A stretch of 64,000 bases of DNA from Bacillus tianshenii. Its GTDB lineage: Bacteria > Bacillota > Bacilli > Bacillales > Bacillaceae_N. This document shows positions 1-7,879 of the stretch, piece after piece. The stretch lies in the NCBI GenBank assembly GCA_020524525.2, contig CP129018.1:2112115-2176114 (forward strand), in the 5' to 3' direction. Both the position numbers and the translations under genes were made by a program. Position 1 is the stretch's first letter. Every line of letters begins with the position of its first letter. Under the pieces are notes generated by a model, which worked only from the letters and a program-made list of their open reading frames with translations, had not been told where the DNA came from and made no database searches.

Positions 1-66
1 ATATCCTTAAAGGATGCGAGTCTTGTAATTATCAAGCAATGGTCACAAAGTGATCATGAAGCGCAT

Positions 67-95
67 TTACAAGCTGGCAAGTTGTACTATATAAT
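67..95 (+). promoter_or_regulatory. SigA-type promoter of yqgY
   Basis: A -35 TTACAA (67-72) and a perfect -10 TATAAT (90-95) are separated by 17 bp, about 50 bp before the yqgY start. Upstream of it (1-66) I see no gene. Confidence 0.6.
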
Positions 96-144
96 AGTAT
101 GGTAATTGTCAGAAATATGGTGTAAGCAAAGGAGGGAATACATA

Positions 145-390
145 ATGCAGAATATGTACCGCGTAATGGCTTTCTGGACAGCAATTTTCTCAATCATGTT
201 CTTCCTAGGTGAGATGAAGCAAACTGCTTTGCTGTTTGTCGGTATTACAGGTTTCTTCTTAGCAGTTGGATTCTTAAAATTATCTGAACGTACTTACTTG
301 TACATCTTTGGTGCATTCCTTACGATCTTCTTCGTAGGCTTCACTTACTACTCAACATTCCAAATGGTTCCAGGAATGGGCGGTCACTAA
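145..390 (+). CDS. yqgY: YqgY-like DUF2626 small membrane protein
   Basis: This is an 81-residue hydrophobic protein with two to three predicted membrane segments and a Gly/His tail (ending GMGGH). The start at 145 is chosen because AAAGGAGGGA lies 6-7 bases upstream; the longer open frame from 106 has no ribosome binding site. Size, sequence character and position beside yqgX match the DUF2626 family, which is conserved in Bacillaceae and has no known function. It stands alone, with its own promoter and terminator. Confidence 0.75.
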   Translation: MQNMYRVMAFWTAIFSIMFFLGEMKQTALLFVGITGFFLAVGFLKLSERTYLYIFGAFLTIFFVGFTYYSTFQMVPGMGGH

Positions 391-413
391 GAAAAAAGCG
401 AGCTGCATCGAAA

Positions 414-450
414 TAAAAAAGACGATGAATTTGTATTCATCGTCTTTTTT
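414..450. terminator. Bidirectional terminator
   Basis: The inverted repeat GACGATGAAT/ATTCATCGTC is flanked by an A-run and a T-run. It lies between the convergent yqgY and the methyltransferase gene. Confidence 0.85.
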
Positions 451-457
451 ATTTTGT

Positions 458-1579
458 TCAACGCCATTGCTCTCCTACTTCGAGCAAATCTTCCACCTTA
501 AGAAACGGCAAACCTTTCTTCTGCATCACAACATGAAAGGCAGAGCCCATACCGTCACTTGTAATAAATGATCGTATTGCTCGGTTTCTTCGACTAACCT
601 CTGAAAATGGATTTGGGTCTTGATGGGCCTGCAGCTCATATAAGATGCCTGCCTTCAACAAAAACTCAGCTTGACTCATCATTCCCAACATCTCCAATTG
701 TTCTTCTACTCCAATATCAATTAAAGCATCAAAATGCACATGTGTCGTCATATCCATTTCTCCTGGATATTGCAGCAAATCTTCAATCTGCTGATGTTGA
801 TAATAACCTCTTAAGCTTCCTTTCCGCCTCGCTGGATGCTTCCATTCCTCAGTTAAATAGCCATAATCCACCGTTAATATGAGTACCTCATCAAACCATT
901 CTGCATAATCCTGCATGATCTCTTTCATCATAAGCGGGATTTCAAGGCGCTGCCCTTCTTCTAATTCAAATAGATGCTTTGCTATCCAATTAAGAATCTG
1001 TTGATTTGTACAAGGAATCATTACTTCTTTTAGCTGCTCATCTTCTAGTGTGACAAATACTTCATTCAGTTCTCCGTTCACCTTTTGTACAACGTGTACA
1101 GGCAATGCATCAAATAATTCATTTGAAAAAAACACACCATTCAAGACCCTTTTATCGGTTTTTGCTTCTTCTAAGCTTGCATAAATGTGAACGTGTTGAA
1201 AGCATTTAAGCTGTGCCTCCTGAAGCTTACGATGATAAGGACTTGTCTCAATTATACAGTAGGTCAACGGCTTCGATGATTGCTCCTCCCATGCTGTTAT
1301 TACGGCATGGGCGAACCGTCCGTCTCCACCTCCTGCTTCACATATCACAGGCGGCATATCAGTTAACGCAAAAAACTTTGCAAACAGCTTAGCAAACATT
1401 TTGGCGAATACATCATGCACATGCATGCTCGTATAAAAATCACCACCCTTGCCAAGCTTTTGCTTTTCCTTCATATAATAGCCTTTAACCGGGTGATACA
1501 AGGCGGTTTCCATGTACTCTGCATATGAAATGCAGTTGTTTTTTGATGCTTTTATTTTCTCTCGCAAAATATCTAACAT
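458..1579 (-). CDS. MidA-like (DUF185/COG1565) SAM-dependent methyltransferase
   Basis: The 373-residue protein shows the hallmarks of COG1565: GDFYTS near residue 46, the SAM-binding glycine motif EAGGGDGRFA (81-90) and FFSNELFDALPV further on. In mitochondria the homologous NDUFAF7/MidA methylates an arginine of a complex I subunit; the bacterial substrate is unknown. The start is preceded by AAAGGGGGAA. It is monocistronic and sits between yqgY and yqgX. The family is clear; the function is inferred only at the level of protein methylation. Confidence 0.8.
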   Translation of the reverse strand: MLDILREKIKASKNNCISYAEYMETALYHPVKGYYMKEKQKLGKGGDFYTSMHVHDVFAKMFAKLFAKFFALTDMPPVICEAGGGDGRFAHAVITAWEEQSSKPLTYCIIETSPYHRKLQEAQLKCFQHVHIYASLEEAKTDKRVLNGVFFSNELFDALPVHVVQKVNGELNEVFVTLEDEQLKEVMIPCTNQQILNWIAKHLFELEEGQRLEIPLMMKEIMQDYAEWFDEVLILTVDYGYLTEEWKHPARRKGSLRGYYQHQQIEDLLQYPGEMDMTTHVHFDALIDIGVEEQLEMLGMMSQAEFLLKAGILYELQAHQDPNPFSEVSRRNRAIRSFITSDGMGSAFHVVMQKKGLPFLKVEDLLEVGEQWR

Positions 1580-1605
1580 TTTTTAAAAATTCCCCCTTTT
1601 CACCA

Positions 1606-1634
1606 TTGACATAGTGGTAATTCCATTATATATT
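1606..1634 (+). promoter_or_regulatory. SigA-type promoter without a downstream ORF
   Basis: Perfect -35 TTGACA (1606-1611), 17 bp spacer and -10 TATATT (1629-1634) on the + strand. The spacer holds an imperfect palindrome, ATAGTGG-TAATT-CCATTAT (1611-1629), a plausible repressor site. No + strand ORF follows; a terminator lies about 55 bp after the predicted start point. Confidence 0.55.
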
Positions 1635-1640
1635 ATAAAC

Positions 1641-1724
1641 ATAGCTTTTAATTATCCCCCATCCCATTTGAACAATTAACATACCCCCAAAGGCCATTCT
1701 CTATATGAGGATGGCTCTTTTTGG
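1641..1724 (+). ncRNA. Candidate small C-rich regulatory RNA
   Basis: A transcript from the promoter at 1606-1634 to the hairpin at 1693-1715 would be about 84 nt. It has no ORF but carries two C-tracts, CCCCCATCCC (1656-1665) and ATACCCCC (1681-1688), in AT-rich, probably unpaired sequence, then a 9-bp hairpin and T-rich tail. Bacillales regulatory RNAs such as FsrA and RoxS/RsaE use exposed C-rich segments to pair with Shine-Dalgarno sequences. Similarity to that class is by architecture only; homology is not established. Confidence 0.5.
1693..1724 (+). terminator. Terminator of the candidate sRNA
   Basis: Stem GCCATTCTC/GAGGATGGC (one G-T pair) with loop TATAT, followed by TCTTTTT. The T-run is on the + strand only, so it does not serve the flanking minus-strand genes. 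Confidence 0.6.
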
Positions 1725-1734
1725 TTTGTTTTTT

Positions 1735-1764
1735 AAAAAAAGCCGCAAGCATGCGGCTTTTTTC
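1735..1764. terminator. Terminator of yqgX
   Basis: Stem AGCCGCA/TGCGGCT with A and T runs on both sides, immediately after the yqgX stop. Confidence 0.8.
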
Positions 1765-1768
1765 TGTC

Positions 1769-2404
1769 TTAAAATCCATGTAAAAAGGGGTTGCCATCCA
1801 TTTCAGATTGTACAGTTGTTGTCGGTCCATGACCTGGTGCAACAGTAGTAGACTCCGGAAGTGATAACAATTTATCATGAATACTATCAATCAGTACCTT
1901 ATGAGAACCGCCTGGTAAATCTGTACGTCCGATACTACGAGCAAACAATGTATCACCAGCAAATACAACATTGGCGTCTTTTACATAAAACGACACACTA
2001 CCTGGAGAATGACCAGGTGTTTCTAACACTTCAAATTCAAATGAGCTGATCGTAAGGGCTTGTTCACCTTCAAATAATTGATCAGCTGGCTTTGCGGTAA
2101 TTGACTTACTTAATAGGAAGAATTCCGAGCCATTTGAAGCGGGATCCATTAACCAATCTTTTTCATTTTTGTGCAAGTAGACCGGTACATTAAAACGTTC
2201 GCGAACCTCGTCCACGGCCCCAATATGGTCAAAGTGGGCATGCGTCAATAGCACAGCCTTCACCTGTAAGCTTCGCTCGTCTAACCATTGAAATAACTTC
2301 TCCGCTTCGCCGCCTGGATCAATTACGACAGCTTCATTATTATCATTCCACACAATATAAGCATTAGTTTGTAGCGGACCTAATGGAAGTTGCTCCCATT
2401 TCAT
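1769..2404 (-). CDS. yqgX: YqgX metallo-beta-lactamase-fold hydrolase (glyoxalase II-like)
   Basis: The 211-residue protein carries the full metal-binding set of the family: H55-x-H57-x-D59-H60 (THAHFDHIG), H132 (GHSPG), D151 and H192. It matches small MBL-fold hydrolases related to glyoxalase II; in Bacillus a role in methylglyoxal or bacillithiol thioester detoxification is plausible but not shown here. The start is the ATG at 2402-2404, seven bases after GGAGGT; the longer frame to 2419 lacks a ribosome site. Monocistronic. Confidence 0.85.
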   Translation of the reverse strand: MKWEQLPLGPLQTNAYIVWNDNNEAVVIDPGGEAEKLFQWLDERSLQVKAVLLTHAHFDHIGAVDEVRERFNVPVYLHKNEKDWLMDPASNGSEFFLLSKSITAKPADQLFEGEQALTISSFEFEVLETPGHSPGSVSFYVKDANVVFAGDTLFARSIGRTDLPGGSHKVLIDSIHDKLLSLPESTTVAPGHGPTTTVQSEMDGNPFLHGF

Positions 2405-2538
2405 TATTATTACCTCCATTGCAGTTTGTAGTAGATTCTCCTACACTTACATTATCACGATCATTGTAAAACGTGAATTTCCTACCACAGTATACCAAAC
2501 ACCTATACAAATGAAAATTATCTAGGAGGAAACAATAC

Positions 2539-3021
2539 ATGTTTGCAGTTGAAACAACAATAGAAGAAACCGAACTTCAGACAGCAAGAGACATACTTGA
2601 TGAGCTTGTTACACTTGTTGACGCTGTAGATGGTTTCTATTTTGTGCAAACGAAGGATGAAGCAGATGTTTTACAAGCTTATTTCGAGACACTGGAACAA
2701 TTTGTCGACCTTCACCCTATTGCCCATGTCAGCTACCCGCAGTCTACGCAAATTACAACTGATTACGCAATAATGAGCAGGACAGATGCTTATTTTTTCG
2801 CCGATTTAGTGGCAGCTTTTAAAATTATTAACGGTAAGGACGAGCAAAAGGAAATGGCATTATATCAAATTGAAGAAGATTTGGTTGCTTCAGCTAAGAT
2901 TGATAACACAAAGGTATTCTTCATTGACAAGAAAGATAAACTGTTAATAGAGGGCTATGCGGAGGCTTATGACATAGAAGTGTCATTTTTACACCTCGAC
3001 AAAGTTGAGAAAAAACATTAA
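2539..3021 (+). CDS. Conserved-looking hypothetical protein
   Basis: A 160-residue acidic soluble protein preceded by a strong AGGAGG site (2523-2528). It has no signal peptide or membrane segment; residues 10-60 and 85-150 look like alternating helices and strands, rich in Asp/Glu and aromatic residues. I do not recognise the family. It lies between yqgX and yqgW, both of them conserved genes. Codon use and the ribosome site support a real gene. Confidence 0.65.
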   Translation: MFAVETTIEETELQTARDILDELVTLVDAVDGFYFVQTKDEADVLQAYFETLEQFVDLHPIAHVSYPQSTQITTDYAIMSRTDAYFFADLVAAFKIINGKDEQKEMALYQIEEDLVASAKIDNTKVFFIDKKDKLLIEGYAEAYDIEVSFLHLDKVEKKH

Positions 3022-3127
3022 AATGATGACAGGTGCATTTATGTCTTTTTACATACTTGGATCGAATAGACATATGCCTTGTATCGTGGAATTTTTTAAC
3101 GATTAACGGTAAGGAGGTATGCGTTTC

Positions 3128-3313
3128 ATGGGTCTTGTTATTATTTTTACATTAGTCACTCTTTTGGCTGCAGTAGGAACATTACGTTCACTTAGCCGAA
3201 AAAATGGGCTTGCTATTCTTTTCGCAGGTGGAACAACTCTCGTATTCGGCTGGTTTACTGTGATGACATTCATCGCGATCTTAAACGGTCACGGTGTTCC
3301 GACTGCTCACTAA
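3128..3313 (+). CDS. yqgW: YqgW-like DUF2759 small membrane protein
   Basis: A 61-residue protein with two predicted membrane helices and a short C-terminal tail ending in His. The ATG at 3128 is preferred over 3119 because TAAGGAGGT abuts 3119 and stands eight bases before 3128. Sequence and position match DUF2759 (YqgW). Function unknown. Confidence 0.75.
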   Translation: MGLVIIFTLVTLLAAVGTLRSLSRKNGLAILFAGGTTLVFGWFTVMTFIAILNGHGVPTAH

Positions 3314-3327
3314 TCCTTATGAAATGC

Positions 3328-3365
3328 AAAAAGCCATTCAAACATCCAGTTTGAATGGCTTTTTT
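3328..3365. terminator. Bidirectional terminator
   Basis: Stem AAGCCATTCAAA/TTTGAATGGCTT with flanking A and T runs; serves yqgW (+) and yqgV (-). Confidence 0.85.
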
Positions 3366-3379
3366 CGTTCATTATAAGC

Positions 3380-3700
3380 TTATTTTTCATTTTCTAAATG
3401 CTTCTTCACACTATCAAGCTTCTCATTCATCGAACGCTTGATATCACGGCGGTCGTCAATCCGTAAGTTTGTTGCAACGCGCTGGATTCCACTTTCAAAC
3501 GGAACTTCATGAATCGCCTGCACAACTTCAAATAAATCAGCAAGCTCACCTTCTATTAACGTGTTCATCGGAGTGAGCTGATAATTAATTTTTCCACCTT
3601 GCTTATAACGCTCTAAGACCTTCTGAATATCGGCTACATAACTGCTGACGCTTGGCCCTTCTGTACCGATTGGAATAACGGTTACATCGACAATTGCCAT
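3380..3700 (-). CDS. yqgV: YqgV, MTH1187/DUF77-family thiamine-binding protein
   Basis: A 106-residue protein of the UPF0045/DUF77 family (MTH1187, YkoF-like ferredoxin fold). Typical segments are the N-terminal VTVIPIGTEGPSVSSYVADI and the central GKINYQLTPMNTLIEGE. Family members bind thiamine or a related small molecule without known catalysis. The start at 3700 follows GAGGGAGGG; the open frame to 3745 would overlap the permease gene. It is the third gene after an ABC transporter pair, with a 34-bp gap, so probably co-transcribed. Confidence 0.75.
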   Translation of the reverse strand: MAIVDVTVIPIGTEGPSVSSYVADIQKVLERYKQGGKINYQLTPMNTLIEGELADLFEVVQAIHEVPFESGIQRVATNLRIDDRRDIKRSMNEKLDSVKKHLENEK

Positions 3701-3734
3701 CTTTTTCCCTCCCTCTTTTCGCAAAAATAGTACC

Positions 3735-4502
3735 TTATTCATCATGCTCTAGCAATTGTATATCCTTATTGAAGAAGCTTTGATACATCATCCCGGTAAT
3801 GAACATCGCACTTAACGTGACAGATGAAAAGATGCTAAGTGAAATAACGAGCTGATAGCGAATGGCATCAATCGGACTGACACCGCCAAGAATAAGTCCT
3901 GTCATCATACCAGGCAACTGCACAAGTCCGATTGTTTTCAACCCATCAATATTGGGAAGCATCGCAGCACGTAATGTTTTTCGCACGATAATCTTTGATG
4001 CGTCTTTCGGTGATGCACCTAGCGATAATGCTGCAAGAATACGCCCTTTTCCTTCAGTAAATTCATTTTTCAGCCGTTCTAAAGCAAGTCCAATAGCGAC
4101 CATGCTATTTCCAATTACCATTCCACTCATCGGGATTACTTCTTCAGCTTGAAAGGAAACCATATCAAATATGAGCCACATCGACAAGACAAGTGCTTCA
4201 ATTGAAAACAAAGTTAGAAAGGCTTTGAGCCGTACCTGTGGCAAGCCTTCGCCCCGCTTAGACGCATTTAGTACAGCAACGGTAATCATCACAAATAGCA
4301 TCATCGAAATGCCATACCCTGGGGGAAGTGAAAACAAATATGTAAGCACATAACCAATGGCAAACAGCTGTACACTTCCACGAATCGAAGCCCAAATGAT
4401 TTCTTTTTCTACCTTCAATGCATACAAATACGACAAAAGCATCGGAATAAAAACGAAAAAGACGAGAAATGCCATTGAAGTATTTGAAATGGAAGGAGTC
4501 AT
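3735..4502 (-). CDS. UPF0014/FetB-family ABC transporter permease
   Basis: The 255-residue integral membrane protein has about seven hydrophobic segments and the family pattern LGASPKDASKIIVRKTLR followed by LPNIDGLKTIGLVQLPGMMTG. Homologues are B. subtilis YjkA and E. coli FetB, the latter linked to iron homeostasis. Its start overlaps the stop of the upstream ATPase gene by four bases (ATGA), indicating translational coupling. The substrate is unknown; the following gene encodes a thiamine-binding-family protein. Confidence 0.8.
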   Translation of the reverse strand: MTPSISNTSMAFLVFFVFIPMLLSYLYALKVEKEIIWASIRGSVQLFAIGYVLTYLFSLPPGYGISMMLFVMITVAVLNASKRGEGLPQVRLKAFLTLFSIEALVLSMWLIFDMVSFQAEEVIPMSGMVIGNSMVAIGLALERLKNEFTEGKGRILAALSLGASPKDASKIIVRKTLRAAMLPNIDGLKTIGLVQLPGMMTGLILGGVSPIDAIRYQLVISLSIFSSVTLSAMFITGMMYQSFFNKDIQLLEHDE

Positions 4503-5206
4503 GCGCCTTCCCCCTTTAGAAATTCCTTTAGGTTTGCCGTTTGCGGCTTTGTAAATAATGAATGCGTATCATTCATTTCAATAAGCTTTCCACCTTGCAT
4601 AAAAATCGTTTTTGTGCCGAGACGCTTCGCCTGTTCAACATTATGCGTCACCATCAATAATGTCTTCTGCTCTTTTTCTATAAGACCTACAAGAAAATCT
4701 TCAATTGCATCGATCGTACGTAAATCAAGTGCACTTGTCGGTTCATCTAACAGTAGAACAGACGGCTTATTAGCAAGCGTGCGCGCGAAGGCTACACGCT
4801 GTTTCTCACCACCTGATAAGTCATCAACATCTCGTTGTAGATAACTTTTCGGAAGCTGCACAACTTCAAGTAGCTCCTCCGCTACTCCCTCTAACGCTTC
4901 TTTATGTAAAATTGGGCCATAGAGAATATTTTCCTCTACTGTACCAGGAAAGAGGTTTGCCTGTTGAAAAACCATTCCAACTTCCTTACGAAGCTCACGA
5001 ACAGGATAACCTGTTACATTTTTCCCCTTATAAAAAATTGTCCCTTCTTTTGGGTCTTTCAAGCGGTTTAATAAATAAAGCAAACTGCTTTTACCAGCAC
5101 CAGATGGACCAATAATTGTTACAAAATCACCACGTTCCACTGTAAAGCTCAGTTCTTTCAGCCAATCTGTTGAAAGCTGATTGACTTCAAAAATTATTTC
5201 ACTCAT
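4499..5206 (-). CDS. FetA/YjkB-like ABC transporter ATP-binding protein
   Basis: The 235-residue ATPase has Walker A GPSGAGKSS (33-41), a Q-loop in VGMVFQQ, signature LSGGEKQR and Walker B VLLLDEPTS. It is first in the operon ATPase-permease-yqgV, overlapping the permease gene by four bases. By homology to FetA/YjkB it powers UPF0014 permeases; iron export is described for E. coli FetAB, but transport direction and substrate cannot be read from sequence. Confidence 0.82.
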   Translation of the reverse strand: MSEIIFEVNQLSTDWLKELSFTVERGDFVTIIGPSGAGKSSLLYLLNRLKDPKEGTIFYKGKNVTGYPVRELRKEVGMVFQQANLFPGTVEENILYGPILHKEALEGVAEELLEVVQLPKSYLQRDVDDLSGGEKQRVAFARTLANKPSVLLLDEPTSALDLRTIDAIEDFLVGLIEKEQKTLLMVTHNVEQAKRLGTKTIFMQGGKLIEMNDTHSLFTKPQTANLKEFLKGEGA

Positions 5207-5301
5207 ATATCCAACTCCAAATTATCGGGATTCGATTAGCTTTTCTCCTTTTATCTTAATATATATTAACAGCTATGACATTCCTACAAGCTCTTTCCAC
5301 G

Positions 5302-5329
5302 AAAAAAAGCATTGGAATCATCCAATGCT
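5302..5329 (-). terminator. Terminator of yqgU
   Basis: Stem GCATTGGA/TCCAATGC with a 7-base T-run on the minus strand, 10 bp after the yqgU stop. Confidence 0.8.
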
Positions 5330-5337
5330 CAATAAGC

Positions 5338-6465
5338 TTATAACAACAATGAAAACACTTTCCCTGTTTTTAAATTAATAATTTCTTCATACCGGTTACC
5401 AATAAGACACCACGTTCCACCTGGTGAAATTTTTAGCGGCACATTCCGCTCAAATTCTCGAACTTTTTTCTCTTGTTCATCTTCAAGCGAAAAAGAAGTT
5501 AATTCAAACTTTCCGTCATAGCTGCTAATATCGCCAGGATATGTTGCTTTCATATAATAAAAAGTGCGTTCTGTACGATCATAAACATGCTGTGGTATCC
5601 ACATTTGTTCAGAAAAGGTCTGCAGAACAGGTGCTTTTAATGAAGCCACAGGCTGAAAGCTCTCCGATTGATAAAAAGTAAAGTCAACAAATTGCTGCTT
5701 TGGCCCATCTGCCGAAATGGCAAGCATCACACCAGAAAAAGAAAAAGCAGCATATACATTTTCCAACGCTTTTGTTTCTTGTTGCGTCGGAATATCAACT
5801 AAATAAAGCGGGGCTGAAAAGTCTGGTTCCTGCTGATTCCAATTCAAATAAGCAAGCGTCTGTCTATTTACCCATTGCACAAACGGATTCGCAACATTTA
5901 GTTCAGCCATATGCCCAGTTTGCACATCTGTTTCATATACAGAAAACTGCCAATCCTTCAAAATCATACTGACTAACACTTTCTCTTGCTGATAAGGATT
6001 CCAAATCGTTTGCAGTCCTTCTGCAAAACCCCGCCACGAAAACGCTTCTTTTCCTTTGTCATTTAACACAATTAACGACTTCTCTTGATTTCGATGCACT
6101 GTTTGAATTGCAAAATAGGAATGTGAATAATTACTGTCAACTTGTGTGATAGGTGCTTTGGAAGAATAAAATAACGCTTTCTTCCCTGTGAATAAATCGT
6201 ATTTATAAATTCGGCTTGTTTCATCCTGCTGCGTTAAAAACAGAACCGTATCGGTATCAAACCACTCGACAAATGATTGAAAATTTTCCATCACCGCTTC
6301 GTATGGCATCACCGTTTGGTTTGAGAAAAAGGTGCCTGTTACTGCCTCTTTCATCACTGTTATTTTTTTACTCCGTGGCGCACTTTGTGCGTCGTCCGGC
6401 GAGGTGCAGCCAACAAGCATCAATAACCCAAGACTTATTAAGAAAAAACGAAACACTCTCTTCAC
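5338..6465 (-). CDS. yqgU: YqgU-like lipoprotein
   Basis: A 375-residue protein with a lipoprotein signal peptide, basic start MKR, hydrophobic core and lipobox LVGC (Cys20). The mature part contains repeated beta-strand-rich blocks (such as DTVLFLTQQDETSRIYKYDLFTG) resembling a beta-propeller. Position and signal sequence match YqgU of B. subtilis. It is exported and anchored to the outer face of the membrane. No enzymatic motif is evident. Confidence 0.75.
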   Translation of the reverse strand: MKRVFRFFLISLGLLMLVGCTSPDDAQSAPRSKKITVMKEAVTGTFFSNQTVMPYEAVMENFQSFVEWFDTDTVLFLTQQDETSRIYKYDLFTGKKALFYSSKAPITQVDSNYSHSYFAIQTVHRNQEKSLIVLNDKGKEAFSWRGFAEGLQTIWNPYQQEKVLVSMILKDWQFSVYETDVQTGHMAELNVANPFVQWVNRQTLAYLNWNQQEPDFSAPLYLVDIPTQQETKALENVYAAFSFSGVMLAISADGPKQQFVDFTFYQSESFQPVASLKAPVLQTFSEQMWIPQHVYDRTERTFYYMKATYPGDISSYDGKFELTSFSLEDEQEKKVREFERNVPLKISPGGTWCLIGNRYEEIINLKTGKVFSLLL

Positions 6466-6530
6466 CTCAACCTCTACTCCTTAGTACGATTATGAGGGCT
6501 GAGGCGTTGTAAAGCAATACTAAACAAAAT

Positions 6531-6554
6531 AAAAAAACACCCCAAGATGGGTGC
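6531..6554 (-). terminator. Terminator downstream of yqgT
   Basis: Stem CACCC/GGGTG with a 7-base T-run on the minus strand, about 70 nt after the yqgT stop. The stem is short. Confidence 0.55.
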
Positions 6555-6624
6555 TATGTTTAACTGAGGAAAGGATGCTTTTTTCGCCTCTCTATGAGAA
6601 AGTTTGTGTTTCGTCTCCACTCTT

Positions 6625-7815
6625 CTACATATATAAACTTGCTAAAAAAATTCCAAGTGATTCCTGATAAATTTCATCGAATTGTGAAAGCGGCAGTGGA
6701 TTGACTCCTTTACCTAGCTCGACGGTATAGCCTGGTCTCCCCCATTCATAGATGAACCAGTCTTTGTAGCCGGCATAGCTTTCTACAGTCATAATTGGTT
6801 CGTAACCACTAACTCGTTCAAATTCCTCGACGATTGTTTCAGCATAAGGAGGTTCGCGGTTTTCAAATCCCCAGTAAATCACCTCGCCTTGTGTATGAAA
6901 AGCAAGCACCCAAGTAAAGTCCCTTTTTCTTGTTAAATTTGCCATCGCAAGCGATTCAGCTTCGGAAAGCGGGCGTTCACCAGGGTAATCACGCGGTGCA
7001 GGCTGCTTTGGTTTACGTTCTTTTTCGATTTCCCACATTACAGGGAATTGGTTATTTAGGTCGACGCCGCGAATGTTTGCCTTCCAATCTGAAAAATCAA
7101 GACTTCCATTGTTAATCGTTACGACATTCGTTTTATATGGCTCTTTTTCAGGAGGGCCATTTAAAACGAGATCGACACCATCTGGGTTGACCATCGGTAC
7201 AACAGACAGTGTCACCTGAGAATAAAAAGGAGCCATCTGCAAGCCTCGAATAGACGATTGGTTTGTTAATGCTAACAAATAGTCATTCAAAAATGTCATA
7301 ATAACAGGAGTCGTAATCCACTCGTTTGCGTGAAAAGAGCCGTTCCAATGCACCCGCTTTGCACCTGTACCAATTCGCAGCTCTTGAATTGTATTGCCGA
7401 GCACCGTTTCCCCGATTGATGTCTTTTTGATAAACGGATAGATCTCAAGTAACTGATTTAATTCATTCATATATGTCGACACGTCATACGGACGATTTCC
7501 ATTTACAACTGGACGCGTTACACGTTGTGGCACGTTTATGAGCGTTCCAACCGGAATATTCTGTGGATTTAACCCTTGATTGATCAACAATAACGCGTCT
7601 GTATTTAGCCCTCTTTCTCTTGCAACCTTGTAGAAGCTGTCCCCGCGCTTGAAGCGATAATTATTAATCACATACCCTGGAATACTTACATATTGACCAA
7701 TAAACAAACGGTCTGGCTGGACGTTAGAATTTGAATCTATTACCAGCGTTAGCGGTATTTGAAACAACTGGCTGTAATACCAGAAGGAATCTCCTTGCCT
7801 CACACGAACTTTCAT
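6625..7815 (-). CDS. yqgT: YqgT-type gamma-D-glutamyl-meso-diaminopimelate peptidase (M14, two LysM domains)
   Basis: The 396-residue protein has two LysM modules (about 3-47 and 52-97, each with the G-D-S-F/Y pattern) and then an M14 zinc carboxypeptidase domain. Zinc ligands are H162 and E165 (FHANEW) and H307 (AFHTQ); the catalytic base is E366 in YTVELGKG, and N254 of the DLNNQFP segment is the substrate-binding site. This is the endopeptidase I family acting on cell-wall stem peptides in sporulating bacilli. There is no signal peptide, as expected for sporulation forms. The start at 7815 follows GGAGGGGTGAG. It lies just downstream of glcK. Confidence 0.85.
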   Translation of the reverse strand: MKVRVRQGDSFWYYSQLFQIPLTLVIDSNSNVQPDRLFIGQYVSIPGYVINNYRFKRGDSFYKVARERGLNTDALLLINQGLNPQNIPVGTLINVPQRVTRPVVNGNRPYDVSTYMNELNQLLEIYPFIKKTSIGETVLGNTIQELRIGTGAKRVHWNGSFHANEWITTPVIMTFLNDYLLALTNQSSIRGLQMAPFYSQVTLSVVPMVNPDGVDLVLNGPPEKEPYKTNVVTINNGSLDFSDWKANIRGVDLNNQFPVMWEIEKERKPKQPAPRDYPGERPLSEAESLAMANLTRKRDFTWVLAFHTQGEVIYWGFENREPPYAETIVEEFERVSGYEPIMTVESYAGYKDWFIYEWGRPGYTVELGKGVNPLPLSQFDEIYQESLGIFLASLYM

Positions 7816-7879
7816 CTCACCCCTCCTCACAACGACAGACTATTATATATCTATGCTACTGTGAGGGAAAAGATGGCTG

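Noticed and set aside
1648-1890. 80-residue minus ORF overlapping yqgX
   Set aside because: Runs antisense to the candidate sRNA and through the yqgX terminator; no ribosome site.
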